From: UBA12151 sp964600645
GTDB taxonomy: Bacteria; Patescibacteriota; Minisyncoccia; Moranbacterales; UBA9337
Direction: 5' to 3'
NCBI GenBank assembly: GCA_964600645.1
Contig: CAZRJL010000001.1
Location: forward strand, 1-45,596
Length of the DNA stretch: 45,596 nucleotides
The notes under the pieces are model-generated. The model worked only from the letters and a program-made list of their open reading frames with translations, was not told where the DNA came from and made no database searches. Below, piece after piece: positions 22,292 to 29,633 of the stretch. Every line of letters starts with the position of its first letter. Within the stretch, counting starts at the first letter, position 1. Position numbers and translations under genes: made by a program.

Positions 22292-23257
22292 TTAAATTTT
22301 AGGTATTATATTTTTTCTCATTTGTCCGCAAGCAGCAGAAAGATGCTTGTCATTATTAGCTAAGAATAAATCCACCCTATTAAGCCCTCTGCTTTTTAAA
22401 TATTCACTCGCCTTCTTCATTTCTTCAATAGAACAGGCTTTAAGTTTATTTTCTACTATCTCATTATAAGTTGAGAGTTTTACCATCCGAAGGAGAGGTT
22501 TTTCTAATATAAATTTCACAATCTCATCCAGATGCTCTTTTGAATCATTTATGCCTTTGATCATGGGGAAATTATAACGAGTTGGTATTCCTATCTTATG
22601 TGCATATTTATCCATGTACACAACTGCCTCAGAAAGAGATATTGCGTTTGGAAGAAGATTCTTTCTTATCTTTTCATTCATACTGACCACGCTATACTGC
22701 ATCCACATCTCCACTCCCTCCTTTAAGCAATAATCTAGCAATGACTTAATTGAATTAGCTAAATTTGTGTTTTTTGGAACAATAGTTGATATTCCAAATC
22801 TTGTAATATTATCCGCATATTTAGAATGAGAAATATCAACCGCACTTATAACGCTCTCTATATTATTCAAGGGATCTCCGTTGCCCATGAATGTTATTAC
22901 CACCATAGTGTTGTATTGGTTTTCTCCGTCACCACTGAAACCGATGTAATGCGGCGATGGCTTCTTCGATACAACAATAAAATCCTTGCCGTCATCCATC
23001 AATAAATCAATTTGCTTTGTCAATTCATGCGCTAAAAGCGCCCTTTCATTGCCCATTACATTATATGTACATCCACAAATTTTACAGCCCATCAAACAGC
23101 CGGACATGCTTGAAACGCATAAATCATACCTATTAATCTTTGGCCGCCAAAAACTAGCGGTTTCAAAAATTCCGCCATCCTCAGCTCTAATGATAAATTT
23201 TTTCGCTCTTTCCGTTTCGCTATTGGAAACCACTGATTTTATAGACTCATCATTCAT
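22292..23257 (-). CDS. RlmN/Cfr-like radical SAM methyltransferase lacking the N-terminal domain
   Basis: 321 residues. LCVSSMSGCLMGCKIC carries the CX3CX2C cluster (C54, C58, C61) and an upstream Cys47 placed seven residues before C54, just like C118 and C125 of Escherichia coli RlmN. Near the end SAACGQM supplies the second reactive cysteine (C355 in RlmN). RlmN and Cfr use this pair to methylate C2 or C8 of adenosine in 23S rRNA (A2503) or tRNA. Here Cys47 is about 70 residues closer to the N-terminus than in RlmN, so the N-terminal RNA-binding accessory domain is missing or much reduced. A long insert (FSGDGENQYNTMVV) is also unusual. It sits downstream of the tRNA cluster on the same strand. 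The substrate may differ from 23S rRNA. Confidence 0.8.
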   Translation of the reverse strand: MNDESIKSVVSNSETERAKKFIIRAEDGGIFETASFWRPKINRYDLCVSSMSGCLMGCKICGCTYNVMGNERALLAHELTKQIDLLMDDGKDFIVVSKKPSPHYIGFSGDGENQYNTMVVITFMGNGDPLNNIESVISAVDISHSKYADNITRFGISTIVPKNTNLANSIKSLLDYCLKEGVEMWMQYSVVSMNEKIRKNLLPNAISLSEAVVYMDKYAHKIGIPTRYNFPMIKGINDSKEHLDEIVKFILEKPLLRMVKLSTYNEIVENKLKACSIEEMKKASEYLKSRGLNRVDLFLANNDKHLSAACGQMRKNIIPKI

Positions 23258-23352
23258 ATTTATACACCATATTAAAAAATATTTACATTATAATAACAAA
23301 CCGTATTTGCAGTATAACACTTTATTTTAAAAACCAGAACCGAAACATTAAA

Positions 23353-23376
23353 ACCAAAAAAAGGCCTTAATAAGCC
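23353..23376 (-). terminator. Weak terminator after tRNA-Trp
   Basis: Short stem around GAGGCTTATTAAGGCCT followed by seven T on the minus strand, about 25 bases after the tRNA-Trp 3' end. Confidence 0.55.
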
Positions 23377-23401
23377 TCAATCTTGGTTCTATTCTTCAGT
23401 G

Positions 23402-23472
23402 CACGGGATGAGGGAATCGAACCCCCGCCAGCGGATTTGGAGGCCGCTGTTCTACCACTAAACTAATCCCGC
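23402..23472 (-). tRNA. tRNA-Trp (CCA)
   Basis: 71 bases forming a full cloverleaf: acceptor GCGGGAT with a G-T first pair, D arm, anticodon loop CTCCAAA (anticodon CCA) and T arm with TTCGATT. The unpaired end base is G, as in bacterial tRNA-Trp. The last anticodon-stem pair (31-39) is a C-T mismatch, which is unusual. CCA is not encoded. Confidence 0.9.
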
Positions 23473-23477
23473 AATAA

Positions 23478-23500
23478 ATTATGGCGCAAAAGCGCCATAA
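23478..23500. terminator. Hairpin between rpmG and tRNA-Trp
   Basis: ATGGCGC-AAAA-GCGCCAT, a perfect 7-bp stem just after the L33 stop. The T-run is weak, so it may be an RNA-processing hairpin rather than a full terminator. Confidence 0.5.
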
Positions 23501-23503
23501 GGA

Positions 23504-23665
23504 TTATTTCATCTCTTTGTGCAGAGTGTGTTTTTTGCAGAATTTGCAATATTTTTTCATTTCCAATTTTTCCTTCAACTTCTTTTTGTTTCGGTTGGAA
23601 AAATGAGTTATCTTTTTGCATTCATTGCAACGGAATTTCACCAAATTTTCCTTCGTCTTTCCCAT
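23504..23665 (-). CDS. rpmG: Ribosomal protein L33
   Basis: 53 residues, ATG 23665 to TAA 23504. LVKFRCNECKKITHFSNRNKK and the later KKYCKFCKKHT give the two CxxC pairs of zinc-binding L33; the size is normal for the family. It is embedded between tRNA-Thr(GGT) and tRNA-Trp. In many bacteria rpmG, trnW, secE and nusG are neighbours, so this is part of a conserved order, but secE and nusG are absent here. Confidence 0.93.
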   Translation of the reverse strand: MGKTKENLVKFRCNECKKITHFSNRNKKKLKEKLEMKKYCKFCKKHTLHKEMK

Positions 23666-23707
23666 AAAATTATATTATTTTAATAGATTATTTAAAAAAA
23701 CAGACTG

Positions 23708-23780
23708 AGCCGTTGCGCGGAATCGGACCGCGGACCTCATCCTTACCATGGATGTGCTCTACCGACTGAGCTACAACGGC
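23708..23780 (-). tRNA. tRNA-Thr (GGT)
   Basis: 73 bases: acceptor GCCGTTG/CAACGGC, D arm GCTCAGTCGGTAGAGC, anticodon loop ATGGTAA (anticodon GGT), T loop with TCCGATT. CCA is not encoded. Confidence 0.95.
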
Positions 23781-23881
23781 CTGCCAGATTTGCCCACTTC
23801 ATTATTTAGTCACAACAGCTTCAATCAAATAAAATATGTCCTTAATTGAGACTACCTAACAAGACAGGCAAATCATGCAGG

Positions 23882-23964
23882 TGGGCCGGGAGGGATTCGA
23901 ACCCCCGAAGTCCGAAGACGACAGATTTACAGTCTGTTGCGATTGACCACTCCGCCACCGACCC
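23882..23964 (-). tRNA. tRNA-Tyr (GTA)
   Basis: 83 bases with a long variable arm, as expected for bacterial tRNA-Tyr. Acceptor GGGTCGG/CCGGCCC with one G-T pair, anticodon loop CTGTAAA (anticodon GTA), T loop TTCGAAT, end base A. Confidence 0.95.
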
Positions 23965-23993
23965 AATTTCCTATTCTATTTTCAATCCTACTG

Positions 23994-24065
23994 AGCCACC
24001 TGTCAGGCTTGAACTGACGACCCGCTGTTTACAAAACAGCCGCTCTACCACTGAGCTAAGGTGGC
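23994..24065 (-). tRNA. tRNA-Thr (TGT)
   Basis: 72 bases: acceptor GCCACCT/AGGTGGC, D arm GCTCAGTGGTAGAGC, anticodon loop TTTGTAA (anticodon TGT), T loop TTCAAGC. First of the four tRNA genes in the transcript. Confidence 0.95.
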
Positions 24066-24114
24066 TTATTTATTTTTTGCAAACCAACCTAGTTCAACCA
24101 ATCAAAACTTTTTC

Positions 24115-24142
24115 ATTATACACTAATCGCTCAAAAAATCAA
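24115..24142 (-). promoter_or_regulatory. Promoter of the tRNA-rpmG cluster
   Basis: Minus strand -35 TTGATT (24137-24142), 16-base spacer, -10 TATAAT (24115-24120), immediately after the stop of the TPR gene and about 50 bases before the first tRNA. Confidence 0.78.
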
Positions 24143-24847
24143 TTACAGTATCTTGCCAATCCTTCCTAATTTTATTTTGACCGCTCTATTGACCGGACTA
24201 AGCTTCAAGACTTGCTTGTAGCAATCAATCGCATCCTTGGTATTTCTTCTTCCGTAATAATAATCACCCAAACGCTCATAAGCCTCCACATCCCTCGGAT
24301 CGGACGCGATTCGTTCAATTAGAATATTCTCCAATTCGTCCTTTCTTTCTATCTTCGGAATTTCCGGATAAACAGCGCTTCTTTTTATCATCGGACGTCT
24401 TATTACTTTCCTCTTATCAACCGGAATAAAAACTTCCGAAGCCACTTTCTTCTCCTCCACATTCTCAACATCTTCCTCTTTTAAGACATTTTTTTCATTA
24501 GCATCAAAAACGAGACTGCCATTTCCTTCTTTTGAAATATTTTTTCGACCACCGACTCTTTTCTCTTTGATATATCTGAGCCATTTTTCAAGCAAATTAT
24601 GCACCCGCAAAGAAAGAACCTTGAAATTTATCGCTATTTTCTCCGATATACGCAAAGCAAATTGACCAAGTCTTTCCGTACCCCTCTTCAAAATTCCTTT
24701 TTCTTGGACATCCTCATGGTCACTATTTTCCGTCTTTTCTTTTTCCGCAAGAATATTTTTCGATTTTCTGGAAATCAAAACAAGTAAGATCGACAAACTT
24801 AAAATAATAATAATAGGCGGAATAACTAGATATAAATATGACATCAT
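24143..24847 (-). CDS. Membrane-anchored TPR protein
   Basis: 234 residues. An N-terminal membrane helix (LVIPPIIIILSLSILLVLI) is followed by a long charged linker and then, from about residue 180, two tetratricopeptide-like units (DVEAYERLGDYYYGRRNTKDAIDCYKQVLKLSP). TPRs bind other proteins. The start overlaps the ricT stop as ATGA, so the two genes are translationally coupled; it is the last gene of the rpsB-tsf-ricT transcript. Confidence 0.8.
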   Translation of the reverse strand: MMSYLYLVIPPIIIILSLSILLVLISRKSKNILAEKEKTENSDHEDVQEKGILKRGTERLGQFALRISEKIAINFKVLSLRVHNLLEKWLRYIKEKRVGGRKNISKEGNGSLVFDANEKNVLKEEDVENVEEKKVASEVFIPVDKRKVIRRPMIKRSAVYPEIPKIERKDELENILIERIASDPRDVEAYERLGDYYYGRRNTKDAIDCYKQVLKLSPVNRAVKIKLGRIGKIL

Positions 24848-25626
24848 TTTATTTCTTCTTTTTTGATTGTTATTACTTGACCGTCATCCATTCTTATTTT
24901 CAAATTCTGATTCAATGCGTTAATTTCAATTACCGTACCTTTTCCTTTTCCGGTTTGAATAACACTATAAAGCTCCGGCATTCCTTGCATCATTTTTCGA
25001 TATTGATCAACTTCGTAGGAAAGACAGCACATCAACCTTCCGCAAAGCCCGGATATTCTATCTGACCCGCGATGAGAAATTTGCTGAATCCTTGCCATTT
25101 CAGTGGAAATACTAGGAAGATTTCCGGAAAACCTCACGCAACACAACTCTTTTCCGCAAATTCCGCATCCGCCAAGCTTCCTGGCTTCATCGCGAGATCC
25201 GATTTGTTGCATACGCACACTTCGATGAAACATTCCGGAAAGATTTTTGACCAAATTTCGAAAATCAACTCTGCCATCGGCTGTGAAAATAATCAAAATA
25301 TTTCCTTTCCCCAAAGTGATATGCGTATCAATAAGCTTCATTTCCAGGCTTTCCGCCCGAATTTCACACTGGCAAGCCTTGGTTATTTCCTTTTTTTTGT
25401 TGGAATTTTCCGTAAAAACTTCTACATCGCGTTTTGTAGCTTTTCGAACGATGACATTTACAGCTTCCTCTTCTGTTTCAATTACGACTTCGGAAATTGT
25501 ACCCAAATCATTTCCAAAATCAGAACTTACAATTACCTTGTCGTCGGGGGCAAACTCAGCATTGCTCGAACATAACCGGGGATTTTCCCAGTCATACAAT
25601 TTGACCGAATATTTAAACATAATCAA
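24844..25626 (-). CDS. ricT: RicT/YaaT-like PSP1-domain protein
   Basis: 260 residues. The signatures are the cysteine motifs GGCGICGKELCCVRF and GLCGRLMCCLSYE and a PSP1 core (VVIETEEEAVNVIVRKATKRDVE). In Bacillus subtilis RicT joins RicA and RicF in an Fe-S complex that steers RNase Y and phosphorelay activity. RicA/RicF are not visible here. It lies 27 bases after tsf and overlaps the TPR gene by four bases. Confidence 0.88.
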   Translation of the reverse strand: MIMFKYSVKLYDWENPRLCSSNAEFAPDDKVIVSSDFGNDLGTISEVVIETEEEAVNVIVRKATKRDVEVFTENSNKKKEITKACQCEIRAESLEMKLIDTHITLGKGNILIIFTADGRVDFRNLVKNLSGMFHRSVRMQQIGSRDEARKLGGCGICGKELCCVRFSGNLPSISTEMARIQQISHRGSDRISGLCGRLMCCLSYEVDQYRKMMQGMPELYSVIQTGKGKGTVIEINALNQNLKIRMDDGQVITIKKEEIK

Positions 25627-25653
25627 TATATTGTATTATCAAAAAATGCACGC

Positions 25654-26235
25654 TTACAATTCATACCTGACAAAATCTCCTATTTGAATATTCTCGCCTA
25701 TCTTGCCAATTTTTTCATTTATCAGTTCCCCGACAGTCTTTTCCGGCTCTTTGACAAATGATTGAGACAACAGCGCCAATTCTTCTCGAAATTTTCTCTC
25801 TTTTCCCTCAATTATTTTCTTCAAAATATCTTCCGGCTTTTTTTCATCTTTCATTTGCTCCATCCAAATTTCCTTTTCTTTTTCCACAAGTTCGGATGAA
25901 ACATTTTCCGGTGACAAAAATTTTGGATCCATCGCGCTGATATGCATTGCAATATCTTTTGCCAAACCGACAAATTCTTCATTACGCGCGACAAAATCAG
26001 TTTCGCAGTAAAGCTTAACCATCGATCCGATTTTTCCATTCGAATGGATATATGAAACCACAACGCCTTCTTTAACCTCTCGACCTGCTTTCTTCGCCGC
26101 CTTACTCTGACCCTTTTTGCGCAAAATTTCAATCGCCTTTTCCTCATCACCTCGCGCTTCTTCAATCGCGTTTTTTATGTCCACCATTCCGGCGCCGGTT
26201 TTTTCTCTGATTTTTTTAATTAACTCCAAACTCAT
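25654..26235 (-). CDS. tsf: Elongation factor Ts
   Basis: 193 residues. The start LIKKIREKTGAGMVDIKNAIEE is the universal N-terminal UBA-like signature of EF-Ts, and GSMVKLYCETDFVARNEEF is the core that recycles EF-Tu from GDP to GTP. It is shorter than the 283-residue Escherichia coli protein, having only one of the two core repeats, as in many small genomes. It is second in the operon after rpsB, 47 bases downstream. Confidence 0.95.
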   Translation of the reverse strand: MSLELIKKIREKTGAGMVDIKNAIEEARGDEEKAIEILRKKGQSKAAKKAGREVKEGVVVSYIHSNGKIGSMVKLYCETDFVARNEEFVGLAKDIAMHISAMDPKFLSPENVSSELVEKEKEIWMEQMKDEKKPEDILKKIIEGKERKFREELALLSQSFVKEPEKTVGELINEKIGKIGENIQIGDFVRYEL

Positions 26236-26282
26236 ATATTTTTACTTCTTAATGTTATTTTTATTTTACTGGCAAGTTTAAA

Positions 26283-27059
26283 CTATTTGATAATCGCCCG
26301 ACACACATATCCAAGCATCAATTTTATGGAAGAAACCGCATCATCGTTTGATGGAATAGGATAATTGACTCTTGTCGGATTAACATTGGTGTCCACCAGC
26401 GCAATCACCGGAATATTTTTTTTGATCGCTTCTTTGATAGCCGCCTCGTCTTCTTTTGTATCAATTGCAAAAATCGCAGCCGGAAGATCATCCATATTTT
26501 TGATTCCTCCCATTCTTCTTTCCAACTTTTCCGCTTCTTCTTTCTTTTTTGATTGCTCGAATTTTGTATATTTTTTCAACTCTCCACTTTCTATTTGCGC
26601 TTGAAGATCTTTCAAATACTTTGTTCTTTTTTTAATGTTGGAAAAATTAGTAAACGTTCCTCCTAGCCATCTTTCAATTACATAAGGCATCTGACATCTC
26701 TCGGCGGCGGACTTCACTAAATCCTTGGCTTGCTTTTTTGTTCCGACAAAGAGAATCTTTTTTCCGCTCTTTTTTATTTCAGCAATATATGCAAGCGCTT
26801 TTTCCAAATTTACCGCTGTCGCTTGCAAATTGATTATATTCACTCCTTTTTTAGTTCCATATATGAACTGCTCCATTCTCGGATCTCTTCTGGCTTTTTT
26901 ATGTCCGAAATGAACTCCCGCTTCAAGCATTTCTTCCATCGTCATTTTTAAATCGTCCAAATTAAAATCAGCGAAAAAATCTTCTTTTTTCGGTTTTTTC
27001 ACTTCGCTAACTGCGGAATCTTTATCGTCCGCCTTAACCTTTTTTTCTTCTGTTGTCAT
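26283..27059 (-). CDS. rpsB: Ribosomal protein S2
   Basis: 258 residues from ATG 27059. This start is preferred over an upstream in-frame ATG at 27131 because AAGGA lies just before it and the longer reading would cross a strong leader hairpin. MLEAGVHFGHKKARRDPRMEQFIYG and VIERWLGGTFTNF are S2 signatures. There is an about 30-residue acidic/lysine-rich N-terminal extension (KPKKEDFFADFNLDDLKMT). It is the first gene of the rpsB-tsf-ricT-TPR operon, driven by a near-consensus promoter. Confidence 0.95.
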   Translation of the reverse strand: MTTEEKKVKADDKDSAVSEVKKPKKEDFFADFNLDDLKMTMEEMLEAGVHFGHKKARRDPRMEQFIYGTKKGVNIINLQATAVNLEKALAYIAEIKKSGKKILFVGTKKQAKDLVKSAAERCQMPYVIERWLGGTFTNFSNIKKRTKYLKDLQAQIESGELKKYTKFEQSKKKEEAEKLERRMGGIKNMDDLPAAIFAIDTKEDEAAIKEAIKKNIPVIALVDTNVNPTRVNYPIPSNDDAVSSIKLMLGYVCRAIIK

Positions 27060-27083
27060 TTTTTTCCTTATTAAATTAATTAA

Positions 27084-27211
27084 TTTTCCCGAAAAATATC
27101 GGGAAAAACGTCTATACTCTCCTTGCTGCAAATCTCGAATTTGAACCGACAGCCGGCTTCAAACAGGACAAGATTGGAAGAATATATGTATATTTGCCCT
27201 CATCGGGCATG
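27084..27211 (-). promoter_or_regulatory. Structured leader of rpsB, candidate S2 autoregulatory region
   Basis: The about 150-base leader holds three hairpins: GCCC-GATGA-GGGC near its 5' end, TTTGAA/TTCAAA with GC-rich centre (27140-27163), and a 9-bp TTTTCCCGA/TCGGGAAAA hairpin (27084-27107) 25 bases before the rpsB ATG. Autoregulation through the leader is known for S2 in other bacteria. Confidence 0.55.
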
Positions 27212-27217
27212 TACAAA

Positions 27218-27245
27218 AGTATAGCAGATGCTCCGCCCTTGTCAA
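27218..27245 (-). promoter_or_regulatory. Promoter of the rpsB operon
   Basis: Minus strand -35 TTGACA (27240-27245), 16-base spacer, -10 TATACT (27218-27223); the best match to the consensus in the window. Confidence 0.85.
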
Positions 27246-27308
27246 TCGCAAATCTTTGTGCTAGTCTGATTGGGTAATTAAAAATAATTTAATATTCGCT
27301 AAAAAGCT

Positions 27309-27596
27309 ATGAAAAAAGGAATTCACCCGAAATACTACAACAAGGCTAAAATTTCCTGCGCCTGCGGTGCCGTTTTGGAGACCGGCTCAACCATTGAAAA
27401 TATGGAAGTTGAAATTTGTTCAAATTGTCATCCGTTTTTTTCCGGAAAGAAAAAAACCATAGACACCACCGGACGAGTTGACCGCTTCAAGAAACTCACA
27501 GAAAAATCCGCCGCCAAAAAAGCCGCTGCAGTAAAGGTGGTCAAAAAAAAGAAGACAGAAAAAAAACCGGAAAAAGCCAAAGTAAAAAATAAATAA
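27309..27596 (+). CDS. rpmE: Ribosomal protein L31 with lysine-rich extension
   Basis: 95 residues. MKKGIHPKYY, CACG and CSNCHPFFSGKKK place all residues of zinc-type L31 (C-x-C and C-x-x-C), and TGRVDRFKK closes the normal domain near residue 62. A tail of about 30 residues made of Lys, Ala and Val follows and is not part of standard L31. It is transcribed alone on the plus strand toward a bidirectional terminator. Confidence 0.94.
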   Translation: MKKGIHPKYYNKAKISCACGAVLETGSTIENMEVEICSNCHPFFSGKKKTIDTTGRVDRFKKLTEKSAAKKAAAVKVVKKKKTEKKPEKAKVKNK

Positions 27597-27617
27597 AGAA
27601 ACACTTTTCCAAATACC

Positions 27618-27651
27618 AAAAACCGCTCGCATTATGCGAGCGGTTTTTTTC
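27618..27651. terminator. Bidirectional terminator between rpmE and the HtrA-like gene
   Basis: Stem AACCGCTCGC/GCGAGCGGTT (10 bp), loop ATTAT, flanked by A- and T-runs. It ends convergent transcripts. Confidence 0.9.
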
Positions 27652-27661
27652 TTTCTATTTT

Positions 27662-28810
27662 TTAGAAACTCACTTCGATATCCATTTCTTTTTCGGCACG
27701 GAGGATGCGGAGGGTTGCTTTTTCTCCGGTTTGGTAGCGACTCACGATTTCCGCCAAAGAATTATCCAAATTCACCTCTTTCCCATCGACTGAAATTATT
27801 ATATCTCCGAATAAAAGTCCGGCTTTTTCCCCATTTGATCCGGACAAAAATGCCAAACTCTGAATTCCGGAAGGAGAAAAAATCAAAGCGCCTTTTTCCT
27901 TGGAACTTTTTCCCGATGCGGCGTATGATTTCGTCAGCGAAATATAATAAACTCCCAGCTTCGCTCGCTCATTTGCCTTTCCACCTATCACCAATCCGAT
28001 TGAGCGATTGATTTCATTGGCGGGAATAATAAAATATTTATCCTGATTGTCGATTTTTATTTTTCCAATCAGCCCGATCGCATCCCCGTTATAATCAACC
28101 GCCGGTCCGCCGACAAATCGATCCGACAAATCCGCTCCAATTCCCAACACTCCTTCGAATTTATCAGAAAATGAAACAGTTTTTCCTGCCAAATTAAACG
28201 TATTTTCCGGCGAGCTTATGATTCCCATTGCCAATTGGTTTTGATATTGCATAGCGGAATTTCCCAAAACTATGATTTTTTTCCCCGCTTCAACCTCATC
28301 TGAATTAATAAAAGAAATGGCCGGCAAGTTTGATTTGGAAATTCGCAAATAAACTAGATTGGAATAATTGTCTATTCCCGCCAGTTCGGCATCATATTCC
28401 GAACCATCAGAAATAAAAATTTTATATGTCGCGTCTTCCGCAATAATCGCATCGAGATACGTTACAATCAATCCGTCGCCGGTAACCACAAAACCCGATC
28501 CGTTTTTCAACAACCCGCTCTTGCTAATGGACAAAATATTAACCATTGCACTTGATGGACGGGAAATTATTTTTCCAATCGAATCCTCTTCTTTTACTAT
28601 AACTTGTTCGGTTTTTTCAATAACAGTAACATTTTCATTGGCCTTTTTCAAAAAAGCGCATTTTGAAAGAAATGGATGCTGAGATATTTTTGGAAGCAGA
28701 TACCGGTCGGAAAAAACTCCACCGATTCCGCCGATTACAAAAACAGCAATCGCAAGCAGAACAATCTTTATTAACTTTTTTCCTCCGAATTTTTCAACAT
28801 CATTATTCAT
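27662..28810 (-). CDS. HtrA-like protein without catalytic triad (pseudoprotease), PDZ domain
   Basis: 382 residues: one N-terminal membrane helix, a trypsin-like domain and a C-terminal PDZ domain (SNGEKAGLLFGDIIISVDGKEV). Aligned by eye to the HtrA at 32248-33570, all three catalytic residues are gone: the His of VTNKHVV is Asp in VTYLDAI, the Asp of TMDIALLK is Asn in YSNLVYLR, and the Ser of GNSGGPL is Val in RFVGGPAV. The fold-defining glycines remain. It is therefore probably a binding or regulatory partner. It is last in an operon with htrA, clpB and a membrane protein. Confidence 0.82.
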   Translation of the reverse strand: MNNDVEKFGGKKLIKIVLLAIAVFVIGGIGGVFSDRYLLPKISQHPFLSKCAFLKKANENVTVIEKTEQVIVKEEDSIGKIISRPSSAMVNILSISKSGLLKNGSGFVVTGDGLIVTYLDAIIAEDATYKIFISDGSEYDAELAGIDNYSNLVYLRISKSNLPAISFINSDEVEAGKKIIVLGNSAMQYQNQLAMGIISSPENTFNLAGKTVSFSDKFEGVLGIGADLSDRFVGGPAVDYNGDAIGLIGKIKIDNQDKYFIIPANEINRSIGLVIGGKANERAKLGVYYISLTKSYAASGKSSKEKGALIFSPSGIQSLAFLSGSNGEKAGLLFGDIIISVDGKEVNLDNSLAEIVSRYQTGEKATLRILRAEKEMDIEVSF

Positions 28811-28844
28811 ATTTTTTAAAAATTAATTAATTGAATATTTCATT

Positions 28845-29582
28845 TTAAACATTAGGAAGCCAGCGCGAGCTAAAAAGTATAACCCCTATCAGAAAACTGA
28901 ACAAAATCATATTGGCGACAACTCTTTTCTTTGAAAGCAGATTCAAAAAATAACTCTGCACCATATCCCATATAATATAATAAAACATCAGCAAAATCGC
29001 GCCGGTAGTAAGATAGCCAAAAGGCCAGAAATTCACCACCCATGAAATTTCCGCCATAATCAATCCCATAATTATACTATATCTCCACACGGCTAACTTT
29101 TCCGAATTTATTATCTTCAAATACTGATAGCTTACCAAAAAAGTAACCGCCAAAAAAACCGTCATCAACATCCACAGAGAAATGGCGAAATTCAAATATA
29201 CTCCATACGTCGATGTGTAGAAGAAAAAGATAGTAGCCATCAGAGAAGCCGCCATCAGACCCTTGGCGGTTTGATCCAACTTGTATCGCTTGAGACGGCA
29301 TTCACTCAGAAATGTTATATATTGCATAAAAGAACTTAATGCAATAAATATCTGCTTTTCAACTACCGTATCAATCAAATATAAAAGCAAAACTGACGAC
29401 ATCGAAAAAACCACCGGAATGATTGAAAAATAACTCTTACAAGAAATTTTTCTATTCGCCCAAAAGGCAACAAGCGGCAACAAAAACAAAGCATAAAAAA
29501 ACATCCCCGGATAAAAGGCAACCGACTCCATTCCCGCGAAAAATATCAACGAGAAAAAAAATGACGCTAAATGAAAAAACAC
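28845..29582 (-). CDS. Multi-pass membrane protein, unknown function
   Basis: 245 residues with about seven to eight hydrophobic helices and short loops. The family was not recognised. The gene sits between clpB (51 bases) and the HtrA-like pseudoprotease (34 bases) on the same strand, so it may belong to an envelope protein-quality operon. Confidence 0.65.
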   Translation of the reverse strand: MFFHLASFFFSLIFFAGMESVAFYPGMFFYALFLLPLVAFWANRKISCKSYFSIIPVVFSMSSVLLLYLIDTVVEKQIFIALSSFMQYITFLSECRLKRYKLDQTAKGLMAASLMATIFFFYTSTYGVYLNFAISLWMLMTVFLAVTFLVSYQYLKIINSEKLAVWRYSIIMGLIMAEISWVVNFWPFGYLTTGAILLMFYYIIWDMVQSYFLNLLSKKRVVANMILFSFLIGVILFSSRWLPNV

Positions 29583-29633
29583 AAAATTTAGAAATTAAAA
29601 CTTATTCCTTCTTTGAGCGAAAAACTTTCCATG

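Noticed and set aside
24844..24847. UGA recoding, as in Gracilibacteria or Absconditabacteria
   Set aside because: ricT ends in TGA at its overlap with the next gene, and no gene here needs UGA read as glycine.
26283..27131. Longer start for S2 at 27131
   Set aside because: The extension would be coded by the leader with its strong hairpin; AAGGA precedes the ATG at 27059.
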